From contig SFKI01000034.1 of assembly GCA_004554775.1 (NCBI GenBank), positions 1 through 11,795 of the forward strand: a DNA stretch of 11,795 bases, in the 5' to 3' direction. The notes under the pieces were generated by a model, which saw only the letters and a program-made list of their open reading frames with translations, was not told the DNA's origin and did not search any database. Positions 1 to 6,913 of this stretch are shown piece after piece (the first letter of the stretch is position 1; every line of letters begins with the position of its first letter). The translations under genes were made by a program, and so were the position numbers. Origin of the DNA: Subdoligranulum variabile (GTDB taxonomy: Bacteria > Bacillota > Clostridia > Oscillospirales > Ruminococcaceae).

Positions 1-9
1 TAAATATTA

Positions 10-55
10 GAAAAGCAGCAAGAACCTCGACTTTTTATCGTTGTCCCTGCTGCTT
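10..55 (-). terminator. Rho-independent terminator of the flavodoxin-like gene
   Basis: An inverted repeat has arms at 13-25 and 43-55. On the minus strand it can form a 13-pair stem (AAGCAGCAGGGAC against GTTCTTGCTGCTT, two G-T wobbles) with a 17-base loop, followed by a T-rich run. It begins about 18 bases past the stop codon of the lipoprotein gene, so it very likely ends that transcript. Confidence 0.7.
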
Positions 56-72
56 ATATCATTCTATTATAT

Positions 73-768
73 TTAATTCAGATTCAAACTCTTTACCCAG
101 TCCTGAACCTCTTCTTCTGATGCACTAGAAGAAAATCTCTTTCCTTCCTGCCAGTCTCCAGTTCCAGCCATTTCCTCTAAGAGTTTTCCGCTATCTCCGA
201 GTCCAGAAGATGCTGATGTACAGAATGGAATAACTGTTTTTCCTGTAAAATCATTGTTTTGGATGAACTGATTTACTGGCCATGCACTTACTTGCCACCA
301 TACGGGGTAACCTATCAGAATTTCATCGTACTCACCGAAATTATCAACTGTCGTGGAAACCAGCTCTACATCTCTTAAACTCTCATCGTCATGTTCACGA
401 GATACTCGGCTGTCAGGATCATTGTAATTAAGATCTTCGTCCGTATACGGTTCCACTGGCTCCAGTTCAAATAAATCGCCACCTGTAGCATCTGCAATAT
501 AATTTGCTACTGCTTTTGTATTTCCTGTTGCGGAATAATATACAACCAGAACTTTACTGGTTTCTTCTGTGCTATCCTGTTCAGATGCTTCGGTTGCCGT
601 TGTTTCTGCTTCATCAGACTTTTCTTTCTCTGAACTCTCCTGTTCCGTTTCTGTATTCTGTGCGGTTTCACTACTCTGCTTGTCTGAGTTATTCGATCCG
701 CACCCTGTCAATAAAACTCCTGCTAATATGCAAATGGCAAGTAACATCCAATTTATGTGTTTCTTCAC
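73..768 (-). CDS. Flavodoxin-like lipoprotein
   Basis: This encodes 231 residues and is probably an FMN-binding electron carrier or reductase anchored to the outer face of the membrane. Residues 1-23 form a lipoprotein signal: a basic start, a hydrophobic core and the lipobox LLTGC, with Cys23 as the lipidation site. Residues 24-72 are a linker rich in S, E, T and Q, typical of Gram-positive surface lipoproteins. Residues 73-231 are a flavodoxin fold: VLVVYYSATGNTKAVA (73-88) contains the FMN phosphate loop, and IGYPVWW (152-158) is the usual second flavin-contact segment. The start is GTG at 766-768, with AGGAGA eight bases upstream. The gene stands alone with its own terminator and is more AT-rich than the genes to its right, suggesting a different origin. 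The physiological partner and substrate cannot be read from the sequence. Confidence 0.88.
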   Translation of the reverse strand: MKKHINWMLLAICILAGVLLTGCGSNNSDKQSSETAQNTETEQESSEKEKSDEAETTATEASEQDSTEETSKVLVVYYSATGNTKAVANYIADATGGDLFELEPVEPYTDEDLNYNDPDSRVSREHDDESLRDVELVSTTVDNFGEYDEILIGYPVWWQVSAWPVNQFIQNNDFTGKTVIPFCTSASSGLGDSGKLLEEMAGTGDWQEGKRFSSSASEEEVQDWVKSLNLN

Positions 769-860
769 TTACAGCATCTCCTTTTCTATGTCATTCTCTA
801 TATAAACGCTGTACACATTTTTCTGCATCATCTGTGTATACCGTAGTTTTCAACCTCATA

Positions 861-866
861 ATTATA
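861..866 (-). promoter_or_regulatory. Possible -10 box for the lipoprotein gene
   Basis: The minus strand reads TATAAT here, about 93 bases before the GTG start. No convincing -35 box lies 16-19 bases upstream. The upstream sequence (870-900) instead holds several TATAG/GTATA-like repeats, so an activator-dependent promoter is possible. This rests on one hexamer only. Confidence 0.35.
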
Positions 867-919
867 ACTTGATACACGCTATACACTACTATAAACTATA
901 CTCCATTTTATGAAAGTAA

Positions 920-1057
920 AATGTAGCCGGGTACAGCAAGCTGCCAACCCCCATCGCCCGCCGCCTGCGCCGCAACAGCATTGAAGTCTACCTGGGTAAT
1001 GAACTTGTCCTACCCGAGCCGACCAAGCCACAATACCGCTTTGGCCGCTGGGTGTGA
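920..1057 (+). pseudogene. 3' remnant of an unidentified GC-rich gene
   Basis: An open frame of about 45 codons ends at TGA 1055-1057 and has no usable start codon or ribosome site. The translation contains RRLRRNSIEVYLGNE and ends PQYRFGRWV, which reads like the end of a real protein. Codon use is GC-rich like rpoN and unlike the AT-rich DNA to the left. A terminator-like hairpin follows 17 bases after the stop. I interpret it as the tail of a gene whose 5' part was lost where the left-hand AT-rich segment joins. I do not recognise the family. Confidence 0.45.
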
Positions 1058-1302
1058 CCTTATTACAAACAACTCCCTCTGCCGATGAATTCAGCAGGGG
1101 GATATTTTGTTTATATACTTTTGCAAACGACGAACTCAGCGGTAAATCTCTCCCCTGCCCTACAGAGCGGTTTGCATTTGGTGCCGGGTGGGAGTGCCCT
1201 CGATGTCAACCGGGAGTCTCGGTGGCCATGGTCTCGCCGATCGGCAGTACTGTTTTCATCTGCGTTCCTCCGTAACCGGGCATGCCCGATTTTATAAGAT
1301 AA
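1058..1302. other. Non-coding stretch between the gene remnant and the rpoN promoter
   Basis: No credible gene is present between 769 and 1374 apart from the remnant at 920-1057. This part holds a terminator (1074-1112), a 7-base inverted repeat TGCAAAC/GTTTGCA (1122-1128 and 1170-1176, 41-base loop) and a perfect 12-base palindrome CGGGCATGCCCG (1277-1288) just upstream of the rpoN promoter. Short open frames here lack ribosome sites and protein-like composition. The palindrome could be an operator or a weak stem, but nothing decides this. Confidence 0.5.
1074..1112 (+). terminator. Rho-independent terminator after the gene remnant
   Basis: The arms TCCCTCTGC (1074-1082) and GCAGGGGGA (1094-1102) form a nine-pair stem with one G-T wobble and an 11-base loop. 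TATTTTGTTT follows on the plus strand. Its position shortly after the stop at 1057 supports that frame as a true gene end. Confidence 0.6.
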
Positions 1303-1331
1303 TTGTCGTTTTTTCGATGTTGTGGTATACT
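1303..1331 (+). promoter_or_regulatory. Sigma-70-type promoter of rpoN
   Basis: The -35 box is TTGTCG (1303-1308) and the -10 box TATACT (1326-1331), separated by exactly 17 bases. The predicted start is near 1338, giving a leader of about 37 bases. An AAGGA ribosome site lies at 1361-1365. Confidence 0.75.
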
Positions 1332-1374
1332 GATAGAAAACGCACCGGGAATCTGAAAGAAAGGAAAAATTATC

Positions 1375-2667
1375 ATGCCGACACAAGAATTACAACAGCG
1401 GCAAATCTTATCACAGCGGCAACTGCAAGCCTTGAACATCCTGTCCCTGGACGGTGCCGCCCTGGACGAGATGCTGAAAAAAGAGGAGATCGACAATCCC
1501 TTGTTCGACCTGGACAAGATCCACGGCACGGTCGAGCGGCCCATCAGCGTGCAGACGCCGGATAAGGAGGGCAACCTGTCGGAGCGGGCTGCCCCGGACA
1601 AAACGGCGCAGGACCTGTACCTGTTTTTGGAGAGTCAGCTCCCCGCCAATGCCACGAAAGCCGAGCGCGGCGTCTTTCGCCATATGGTGGAGTTCCTTGA
1701 ACCCGGCACCGGCCTGCTGCCCGAAACCGTGGAAGAGGTGGCTGAGATTATGGCTGCACCCTTGTATGTGGTCGAGCGCTGTCTGTCCTGGCTGCACCAG
1801 ATGGAGCCTGCCGGTGTGGGCGCGGCCACGACCTCGGAAAGTCTGGTGCTGCAGGCATTCCACAAGGGGGTGACAGACCAGACGCTGCTGGGCATCCTGT
1901 TCGATCATCTGGAGGATGTGGCCGCCAAGCGCTACCGCACCATCATGCGGGCCTACGGCCTGACGATGGAGGAAGTGCAGCACTATGTCTCACTGATCCG
2001 CACGCTGGAGCCGTACCCGACGGCAGCCTTTGGCGGCGGTGAGAGCGCTGGTTTCATTGTGCCAGATTTGGAGTTCTATTGCAAAGACGGCCAGTGGGGT
2101 GTGCGCGTGCAGGACCGCTGGAGCAGCGGCGTGCCCTACAGCAGCTACTACGACCTGTCCGGCACGGACGCAACGCCGGAGCTGCGCACCTATTTGCAGG
2201 AGCAGCACCGCCACGCGGATTACATCGTGCAGTGTGTGGAGAAGCGCCGCAGCACCCTGCAGCAGCTTGGTCAGCTGATTTTGAACACCCAGCTTGCCTT
2301 TTTAGCCGAAGGCCAGCCCCTGCACACCCTGACGGCTGATATGCTGGCCGAGCAGATGGGCGTCAATCCGTCCACCGTCAGCCGCGCCATCAAGGGCAAA
2401 TATGTCAAAACACCCACCAAGGTCTATCCCCTCTCCTACTTCCTGACAAGGGCAGGCAACCGCAGCGGGGACGCTGCACCGGACAGCCGCAGCGAGGTTC
2501 TGGCCGCCCTGCATAAACTGCTGCAGGAGGAAGATCCCGTCCATCCTCTCTCTGACGCACAGTTGGCGGATCAGCTGACGGCCCAGGGCATTACCACCAC
2601 CCGACGCACCGTGGCCAAGTATCGGCTGCTGCTGGGCATCCCCGGCGCGTTTGAGCGCAAGCAGTGA
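1375..2667 (+). CDS. rpoN: RNA polymerase sigma-54 factor (RpoN)
   Basis: The 430-residue product directs RNA polymerase to -24/-12 promoters, where transcription needs an ATP-driven activator. Region I (about 1-46) shows the expected Gln/Leu-rich pattern (QELQQRQILSQRQLQALNIL) that contacts activators. The core-binding region follows at about 75-260. A helix-turn-helix with MLAEQMGVNPSTVSRAIKGK lies at 323-342, continuing into YVKTPTKVYPLSYF. The RpoN box that reads the -24 element is TRRTVAKYR at 409-417. The length is within the family range, so the gene looks intact. The start has AAGGA nine bases upstream and follows a clear promoter. The gene converges on a sigma-54-dependent operon across a shared terminator, so the sigma factor and a likely regulon are neighbours. 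Confidence 0.97.
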   Translation: MPTQELQQRQILSQRQLQALNILSLDGAALDEMLKKEEIDNPLFDLDKIHGTVERPISVQTPDKEGNLSERAAPDKTAQDLYLFLESQLPANATKAERGVFRHMVEFLEPGTGLLPETVEEVAEIMAAPLYVVERCLSWLHQMEPAGVGAATTSESLVLQAFHKGVTDQTLLGILFDHLEDVAAKRYRTIMRAYGLTMEEVQHYVSLIRTLEPYPTAAFGGGESAGFIVPDLEFYCKDGQWGVRVQDRWSSGVPYSSYYDLSGTDATPELRTYLQEQHRHADYIVQCVEKRRSTLQQLGQLILNTQLAFLAEGQPLHTLTADMLAEQMGVNPSTVSRAIKGKYVKTPTKVYPLSYFLTRAGNRSGDAAPDSRSEVLAALHKLLQEEDPVHPLSDAQLADQLTAQGITTTRRTVAKYRLLLGIPGAFERKQ

Positions 2668-2697
2668 CCGCCAGCTTTGACTAAATACTTACAAAAG

Positions 2698-2739
2698 AAT
2701 CGCCGATCAGAGCCTCATAGGTTCCGATCGGCGATTTTT
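2698..2739. terminator. Bidirectional terminator between rpoN and the sugar-acid operon
   Basis: The arms AATCGCCGATC (2698-2708) and GATCGGCGATT (2726-2736) are perfectly complementary over 11 bases. TTTTT follows on the plus strand (ending rpoN) and TTCTTTTG on the minus strand (ending the aldolase operon). Confidence 0.88.
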
Positions 2740-2768
2740 ATGAAGGATGCTTTTACGGTAATGGCAAA

Positions 2769-3398
2769 TCAGTTGCGGCCGATGCGGCTGACCAGGTCAC
2801 GGACATAGGCCTCGCATGTCTCCCAGTCGTTGGCAGCCACGGCGTCCTTGGGCATCAGGCTGCTGGCCAGACCTACGCTCAGGTAGCCGGCGTCAAAGAA
2901 CTGGCGGATATTCTGCGGGTTCACACCGCCAATGGCCATGTAGTGGGTATCGTCGAAGGGACCCTTCAGGTCCTTCAGATAGCTCATCGGCATGCTGCCA
3001 GCAGGGAAAAGCTTCATGGTCTTAAAGCCATACTCCAGGCTGACGGCCACATCGGTGGGGGTCAGCACGCCGGGCAGTAGGGCAATATCGTTCTTGGCGC
3101 AGTACTCCAGCACGTCCACAGGGGTGCCGGGTGTCAGCAGAAATTGGGCACCGGCGTCCACTGCGGTGCGGCAGCGCTCGGTGGTGATGGCCGTGCCGCC
3201 GCCTACCAGGCAGCGGTCACCAAAGTGCTTGCGCAGCATGGTGATCTGCTCCAGCGCGTGGGGGCTGTTGAGGGCCACCTCAAAGAACGCTACGCCGCCG
3301 CGCACAGCGGCATCGGCATAGTCGATGGTTTTTTCCAGCGGGACATTGCGTAGGATGCCCAGCAGCGGGTGCTTTGCGGTAATTGCATACATATCCAT
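2769..3398 (-). CDS. dgoA: 2-dehydro-3-deoxy-6-phosphogluconate / -galactonate aldolase
   Basis: This 209-residue class I aldolase of the KDPG/KDPGal family splits the 6-phospho keto acid to pyruvate and glyceraldehyde-3-phosphate. The visible signatures are ILRN (15-18, Arg17), FFEVALNSP (38-46) with catalytic Glu40, GGGT (66-69), TPGTP (89-93) and TMKLFPAG (127-134) with Schiff-base Lys129. The length matches family members (about 205-215). It is the last gene of the minus-strand operon, 24 bases after the dehydratase, with its own AAGGAAA ribosome site nine bases before the ATG. The sequence alone does not separate gluconate from galactonate stereochemistry. The DgoD-type neighbour favours the galactonate form, hence the symbol dgoA; eda would be the alternative. 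Confidence 0.93.
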   Translation of the reverse strand: MDMYAITAKHPLLGILRNVPLEKTIDYADAAVRGGVAFFEVALNSPHALEQITMLRKHFGDRCLVGGGTAITTERCRTAVDAGAQFLLTPGTPVDVLEYCAKNDIALLPGVLTPTDVAVSLEYGFKTMKLFPAGSMPMSYLKDLKGPFDDTHYMAIGGVNPQNIRQFFDAGYLSVGLASSLMPKDAVAANDWETCEAYVRDLVSRIGRN

Positions 3399-3422
3399 AA
3401 TGGTATTTCCTTTCCGGTCTGC

Positions 3423-4568
3423 TTACCACTCGGCCATGGTGCCGTCGTAGTTACGCCACTTGGGGTTGGTCCAATGCAGGCCCTCGGCGGAAACTTCCTT
3501 GACGAGATCCTCGTCGATCTCCAGACCCAGGCCGGGCTTGGTGGGTACATCCACATAGCCATCCTTGTACTGGAAGATGTCCTTATTCTTGACGAAGTCC
3601 AGCAGGTCAAAGCCCTTATTGTAGTGGATGCCCAAGCTCTGCTCCTGGATAAAGACGTTGGGAGAGCAAACATCCACCTGCAATGTAGCGGCCAGCGCAA
3701 TGGGGCCGTAGGGGGCGTGGGGCGCGGCAGCCATATCAAAGGCCTCAGCCATGGCGACGATCTTTTTGGTCTCCAGGATGCCGCCGACCAGGGCAACGTC
3801 AGGCTGGATGATGTCGATGGCACCCTCACGGAAGAGGTTCTTGTACTGCCAGCGGCTGACCAGACGCTCGCCGGTAGCCAGCGGGGTGGAGACCTGGTTG
3901 GCGACCTCGCGGAAGCCTTCCTCGTTCTCGGGCAGGACAACTTCCTCCATGAACATCAGCTTGTAGGGCTCCAGTTCATGTGCCAGCACCTTGGCCATCG
4001 GCTTATGCACACGGCCGTGGAAGTCGACAGCGATGCCGAAATCATTGCCACAGGCCTCGCGGATGGAGGCAACGCGGTCCACAACAGCCTGGATCTTCGC
4101 AAAGGAGTCAATGTAGTGCAGCTCCTCGGTAGCGTTCATTTTGACAGCGTCAAAACCCATGGCACGGCGCTCCAGCGCGGCCTTGGCCACGTCGTCGGGA
4201 CGGTCACCTCCGATCCAGGAGTAGACCTTGATGCGGTCGCGGGCCTTGCCACCCAGGAACTCATACACGGGCACGCCAAAAGCCTTGCCCTTGATGTCCC
4301 ACAGGGCCATCTCCATGCCGGAGACGATGGTGCCGTTGATAGGGCCGCCGCGGAAGAAGGACTTGTACATCTCCTGCCACAGGCGCTCGATCTCGAACGG
4401 GTCACGGCCAAGCAGATACTCGCCCATTTCCTTGGCACCTGCCACGACGGTTTCGGTCTTGGTGCCGGAGATCATCTCTCCCCAGCCCTCGATGCCTTCA
4501 TCGGTGGTGATCTTAACAAAGATCCAGCGGGGTTTGACCTCATATACGGTAATACCGGAAATTTTCAT
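3423..4568 (-). CDS. dgoD: D-galactonate dehydratase family protein (enolase superfamily)
   Basis: The 381-residue product belongs to the mandelate racemase/enolase superfamily and closely resembles DgoD, which dehydrates D-galactonate to 2-keto-3-deoxygalactonate with Mg2+. Key residues are in place: metal ligands Asp182, Glu208 and Glu234, His184 in DFHGR (182-186), and general-base His284 in APHAP. The C-terminal half keeps family signatures such as QEQSLGIHYNKG (308-319), LLDFVKNK (322-329) and the final MAEW. I chose the ATG at 4566-4568 because AGGAGG lies seven bases upstream. An ATG 27 bases further out lacks such a site and would add a non-family MHCMLGGFP. No sugar-acid kinase is present, so it may act on a 6-phosphorylated aldonate, unlike classical DgoD. 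That is an inference from context. Confidence 0.92.
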   Translation of the reverse strand: MKISGITVYEVKPRWIFVKITTDEGIEGWGEMISGTKTETVVAGAKEMGEYLLGRDPFEIERLWQEMYKSFFRGGPINGTIVSGMEMALWDIKGKAFGVPVYEFLGGKARDRIKVYSWIGGDRPDDVAKAALERRAMGFDAVKMNATEELHYIDSFAKIQAVVDRVASIREACGNDFGIAVDFHGRVHKPMAKVLAHELEPYKLMFMEEVVLPENEEGFREVANQVSTPLATGERLVSRWQYKNLFREGAIDIIQPDVALVGGILETKKIVAMAEAFDMAAAPHAPYGPIALAATLQVDVCSPNVFIQEQSLGIHYNKGFDLLDFVKNKDIFQYKDGYVDVPTKPGLGLEIDEDLVKEVSAEGLHWTNPKWRNYDGTMAEW

Positions 4569-4575
4569 TGGGAAA

Positions 4576-4581
4576 CCTCCT
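4576..4581 (-). promoter_or_regulatory. Ribosome binding site fixing the dehydratase start
   Basis: AGGAGG on the minus strand sits seven bases before the ATG at 4568. It decides the start against the in-frame ATG at 4595. Confidence 0.85.
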
Positions 4582-4588
4582 AACATAC

Positions 4589-4643
4589 AGTGCAAAGGGG
4601 CAGCCGCAGACGTTTTACGGCCTACAAAACTGCCCTTTGCACT
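4589..4643 (-). other. Long intercistronic stem-loop between EIIC and the dehydratase
   Basis: The arms AGTGCAAAGGGGCAG (4589-4603) and CTGCCCTTTGCACT (4630-4643) pair over 14 bases with a single bulged G around a 26-base loop. No T-run follows on either strand, so it is not a standard terminator. It may protect or process the mRNA, or set different levels of transporter and enzymes. It lies just upstream of the dehydratase ribosome site. Confidence 0.65.
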
Positions 4644-4669
4644 ATCTTGAAATTCGTTAGCGGAATTGC

Positions 4670-5932
4670 TTAGTGGAACAGACCTGCAACAACGCTCAGC
4701 AGGTAGGAGAGCAGGTGGGTACCAGCATCCTCAGTGGAGACGAGAGCGGCACCGGCCAGGTCATAGCCGCCAGCTACAGCCAGTGCGGTGTGGACAGGAG
4801 CCAAAGAGGTGGCGATGAACAGCATGATGATGGTGAAGATCACGCAGGAAATATAGCTGCGGACAACATTGCCCTTGCTGAATGCGACCGGGTAAGCGGA
4901 CAGCCACATGGCCTGGTAAGCAATATCAGAGATGGGCAGCAGACGGTTGAAGGGCAGGACCATGGCCAGGATGATGGTGGTAGGGACCATCAGGATGCCA
5001 ACGGCGATGCAGCTGGGGTTAGCGATGGTCAGGGCAGCATCGATACCGATGTGGAACTTATTGCCGCTGAACTTCTTGTTCAGCAGCTCCTTAACGGCAT
5101 CAGCAAACGGAATCAGGCCTTCCATCAGGACCTGCATCATCTTCGGGGTCAGGACCATAGTAGCAGCGGTGTACATAGCAACGGTCATAACGCCGGCAAC
5201 ATCGTTGCCGCCCAGGATGCCGAACACAGCGCCCAGGATGGTGCCGATCATCAGAGGCTCGCCGAGGACGCCGAACTTTTTCTGGATGCTCTCGGGGTCA
5301 GCCTGCAGCTTGTTCAGGCCGGGGATGTGGTCGTAAACTTTGTTCAGCAGGTAAGCCAGAGGTGCCCAGCTGATGCTGTTGGAGGTGGGGAAGGAAACGC
5401 CGGGCAGGCCGAACTCTTCCTCAACGACAGGCTGGGTCCAGTCGGCCAGCTTGAAGGTAACGATAGCGCAGATAGCACCGCAGATCAGGCCGATGATGGC
5501 GCTGCCGGAAGCATAATAGCAGATAGCAGCGCAGAAGATGAAGTGATTGTAGCTCCAGAAGTCGACCATGACGCAGTTGGTAGCCTTCAGAACCAGCATC
5601 AGGATGTTGATACCCAGGACGACGAAGACGACCACAGCGGCCAAGGGGTAAGCCCAGGTAGCGGCGGCACGGGCAGGCCAACCCACATCCATGATGTCGG
5701 TATGCAGGCCAAAGCGGGTGACCATGTTCTGCACGCTGGGGCCAACCTGTGCAACAAAGGTGTTGATGACCAGGTTGACACCGCAGAAGCCAACACCGGT
5801 GGTGATGCAGCACTTCAGCAGGGTGCCGATCTTAACACGCAGACAAATACCGATAACGAACATGATGATGGGCATCATGCACATGGGACCCAAACCACAG
5901 ATCCAGTTCAAGGCGTCAATAACAACTTGCAT
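4670..5932 (-). CDS. PTS transporter, galactitol-family EIIC membrane subunit
   Basis: A 420-residue polytopic membrane protein with roughly ten hydrophobic segments, for example near residues 15-35, 95-115, 125-160, 230-260 and 310-335. It fits the EIIC-GAT family: short hydrophilic loops, a conserved loop with LGEPLMIG before a glycine-rich segment, and a long N-rich/P-rich stretch IANPSCIAVG. It forms the sugar channel of the EII complex and works with the separate EIIB and EIIA encoded upstream. The start has GGAGGAG seven bases before the ATG. Galactitol is the reference substrate of the family, but the downstream dehydratase and aldolase suggest an aldonic acid or related compound here, so I give no gat symbol. 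Confidence 0.9.
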   Translation of the reverse strand: MQVVIDALNWICGLGPMCMMPIIMFVIGICLRVKIGTLLKCCITTGVGFCGVNLVINTFVAQVGPSVQNMVTRFGLHTDIMDVGWPARAAATWAYPLAAVVVFVVLGINILMLVLKATNCVMVDFWSYNHFIFCAAICYYASGSAIIGLICGAICAIVTFKLADWTQPVVEEEFGLPGVSFPTSNSISWAPLAYLLNKVYDHIPGLNKLQADPESIQKKFGVLGEPLMIGTILGAVFGILGGNDVAGVMTVAMYTAATMVLTPKMMQVLMEGLIPFADAVKELLNKKFSGNKFHIGIDAALTIANPSCIAVGILMVPTTIILAMVLPFNRLLPISDIAYQAMWLSAYPVAFSKGNVVRSYISCVIFTIIMLFIATSLAPVHTALAVAGGYDLAGAALVSTEDAGTHLLSYLLSVVAGLFH

Positions 5933-6016
5933 TTTATAACTCCTCCGGTTTTATAATTTTGCAGCGGCCATTTCAGGGGCAGTGGTACCGCCGCGCTTTC
6001 CTATTTCTTTCTGCAA

Positions 6017-6307
6017 TCAGCCGCGCAAGATCTTGATGATCTCGTCGATGGCCTCTTTCTCGCCAACGCCGGTCACGAAGCAGGTGCCGCGCACAACGGG
6101 AACGGAATCGGTCAGGCTATCCTTCAGTGCGCCGGTGGGCACGATAACGTCGGGGCGCTCGACCTTGACTTTGCCCTGGACCTCGGCGAACTTGCACTGA
6201 ATGAACTTGACATCAATGCCAGCGTTGGCCATAGCGGTTTTCAGCTTGTTAATAGCGATGGTAGAGGTGATCATGGAAGAACCACAGCAAACCATAATCT
6301 TTTTCAT
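6017..6307 (-). CDS. PTS galactitol-family EIIB subunit
   Basis: A 96-residue cytoplasmic phosphocarrier. It starts MKKIMVCCGSSMITSTIA, aligning with the GatB pattern of a short beta strand, an active-site Cys and the TST helix start. The phospho-accepting Cys is most likely Cys8, though an adjacent Cys7 is present. The segment GTCFVTGVG near 77-85 matches the family's C-terminal strand. The length matches GatB (about 94). It starts six bases after the EIIA stop, with its ribosome site inside the end of the EIIA gene, suggesting coupled translation. It takes phosphate from EIIA and passes it to the sugar on EIIC. Confidence 0.9.
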   Translation of the reverse strand: MKKIMVCCGSSMITSTIAINKLKTAMANAGIDVKFIQCKFAEVQGKVKVERPDVIVPTGALKDSLTDSVPVVRGTCFVTGVGEKEAIDEIIKILRG

Positions 6308-6313
6308 AAGAAA

Positions 6314-6775
6314 TCATCCTTCTTTCTTTAAAATGTTCATAACATCTTGCGGGGTGTCGGCCTTGACCAACTGTCCCATCACGTCCTTGTCCGCCAGGAT
6401 CGCCATGATCTCCTGCAGGATGTCAATCTGCTTGCCGTTAACATCCAATGCAATGTTGAAGATCACATTGACATCCACCGTGGCTTCATCGTCATCCATG
6501 CGCTGGAACGTAACGGGCGTATCCAGGACCGCAATGCCCATGGCAGAATGTTCAACATGAGCCGGGACCACATGAGGAATTGCTGCATTGTACTCCTCCA
6601 GTTCAAGGCCGGTGGGGTAATTGCGCTCACGCTCCAAGACAGCATCGTAAAAACTGGTCTTTACCTTCCCGTTTTTCAAAAGAACTTCATACAGCTGGTG
6701 CAGAGCATCCTCTTTACTTTTTGCTTTCATGTGTGTAATCACACATTCAGGGAAAAGAATATCTCGCATAGCCAT
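6314..6775 (-). CDS. PTS EIIA subunit (fructose/mannitol/galactitol type)
   Basis: A 153-residue cytoplasmic EIIA of the PTS_EIIA_2 fold. It takes phosphate from HPr and gives it to EIIB. The active site is His68 in NAAIPHVVPAHVEHSA (63-78), preceded by the family's YPTGLELE segment (53-60). The C-terminal half (DVNVIFNIAL, then DILQEIMAILAD) fits the domain. AAGGAGGTGA, an ideal ribosome site, lies about nine bases before the ATG at 6775. It is the first gene behind the perfect sigma-54 promoter, so the PTS and dehydratase-aldolase genes are read from there. Confidence 0.9.
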   Translation of the reverse strand: MAMRDILFPECVITHMKAKSKEDALHQLYEVLLKNGKVKTSFYDAVLERERNYPTGLELEEYNAAIPHVVPAHVEHSAMGIAVLDTPVTFQRMDDDEATVDVNVIFNIALDVNGKQIDILQEIMAILADKDVMGQLVKADTPQDVMNILKKEG

Positions 6776-6838
6776 CTGTGTAGTTCACCTCCTTTTCTCT
6801 TGTACCGTAGTGCTGCATTTGCTCCAATACAAAAATGT

Positions 6839-6868
6839 GGGTGCAAGGGATCTGGAACCCTTACACCC
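6839..6868 (-). terminator. Hairpin with T-run at the start of the PTS operon leader
   Basis: The arms are at 6839-6849 and 6858-6868: GGGTGCAAGGG against CCCTTACACCC on the plus strand, one mismatch, eight-base loop. On the minus strand ACATTTTT follows. It lies 46 bases past the activator's stop codon and could end that transcript. The start predicted for the sigma-54 promoter (about 6866) falls inside the first arm, so transcripts begun there would lack the outermost pairs. Confidence 0.55.
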
Positions 6869-6876
6869 ATATATAT

Positions 6877-6892
6877 AGCAAGTTACGTGCCA
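6877..6892 (-). promoter_or_regulatory. Sigma-54 promoter of the PTS-dehydratase-aldolase operon
   Basis: The minus strand reads TGGCACGTAACTTGCT, a full match to the consensus TGGCACG-N4-TTGCW. GG and GC are correctly separated by ten bases. The predicted start is near 6866, leaving a leader of about 90 bases before EIIA. The -24 half lies in an inverted repeat TGCCA-N6-TGGCA (6888-6903). Confidence 0.92.
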
Positions 6893-6913
6893 ACTTTCTG
6901 GCAGAATTTGATC

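Noticed and set aside
1111..1386. Small open frames around 1050-1390 on both strands
   Set aside because: They overlap the terminator and the rpoN promoter, lack ribosome sites and have no protein-like pattern.
3369..4583. Long open frame on the plus strand opposite the dehydratase gene
   Set aside because: It is a mirror of the dgoD-like coding sequence, caused by GC-biased codons. The minus-strand product has all catalytic residues of its family.
4569..4595. Upstream ATG for the dehydratase
   Set aside because: It would add nine residues not found in the family, and the strong AGGAGG lies between it and the better ATG at 4568.
4673..5956. Long open frame on the plus strand opposite the EIIC gene
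   Set aside because: It is antisense to a clear EIIC gene. Its translation is extremely rich in D, Q, G, H and A with no recognisable domain, and it lacks a ribosome site.
5945..6010. Inverted repeat GGCGGTACCACTGCC between EIIB and EIIC as a terminator
   Set aside because: The stem has only six pairs including a wobble, with a three-base loop and no T-run. The genes are co-directional parts of one transporter.
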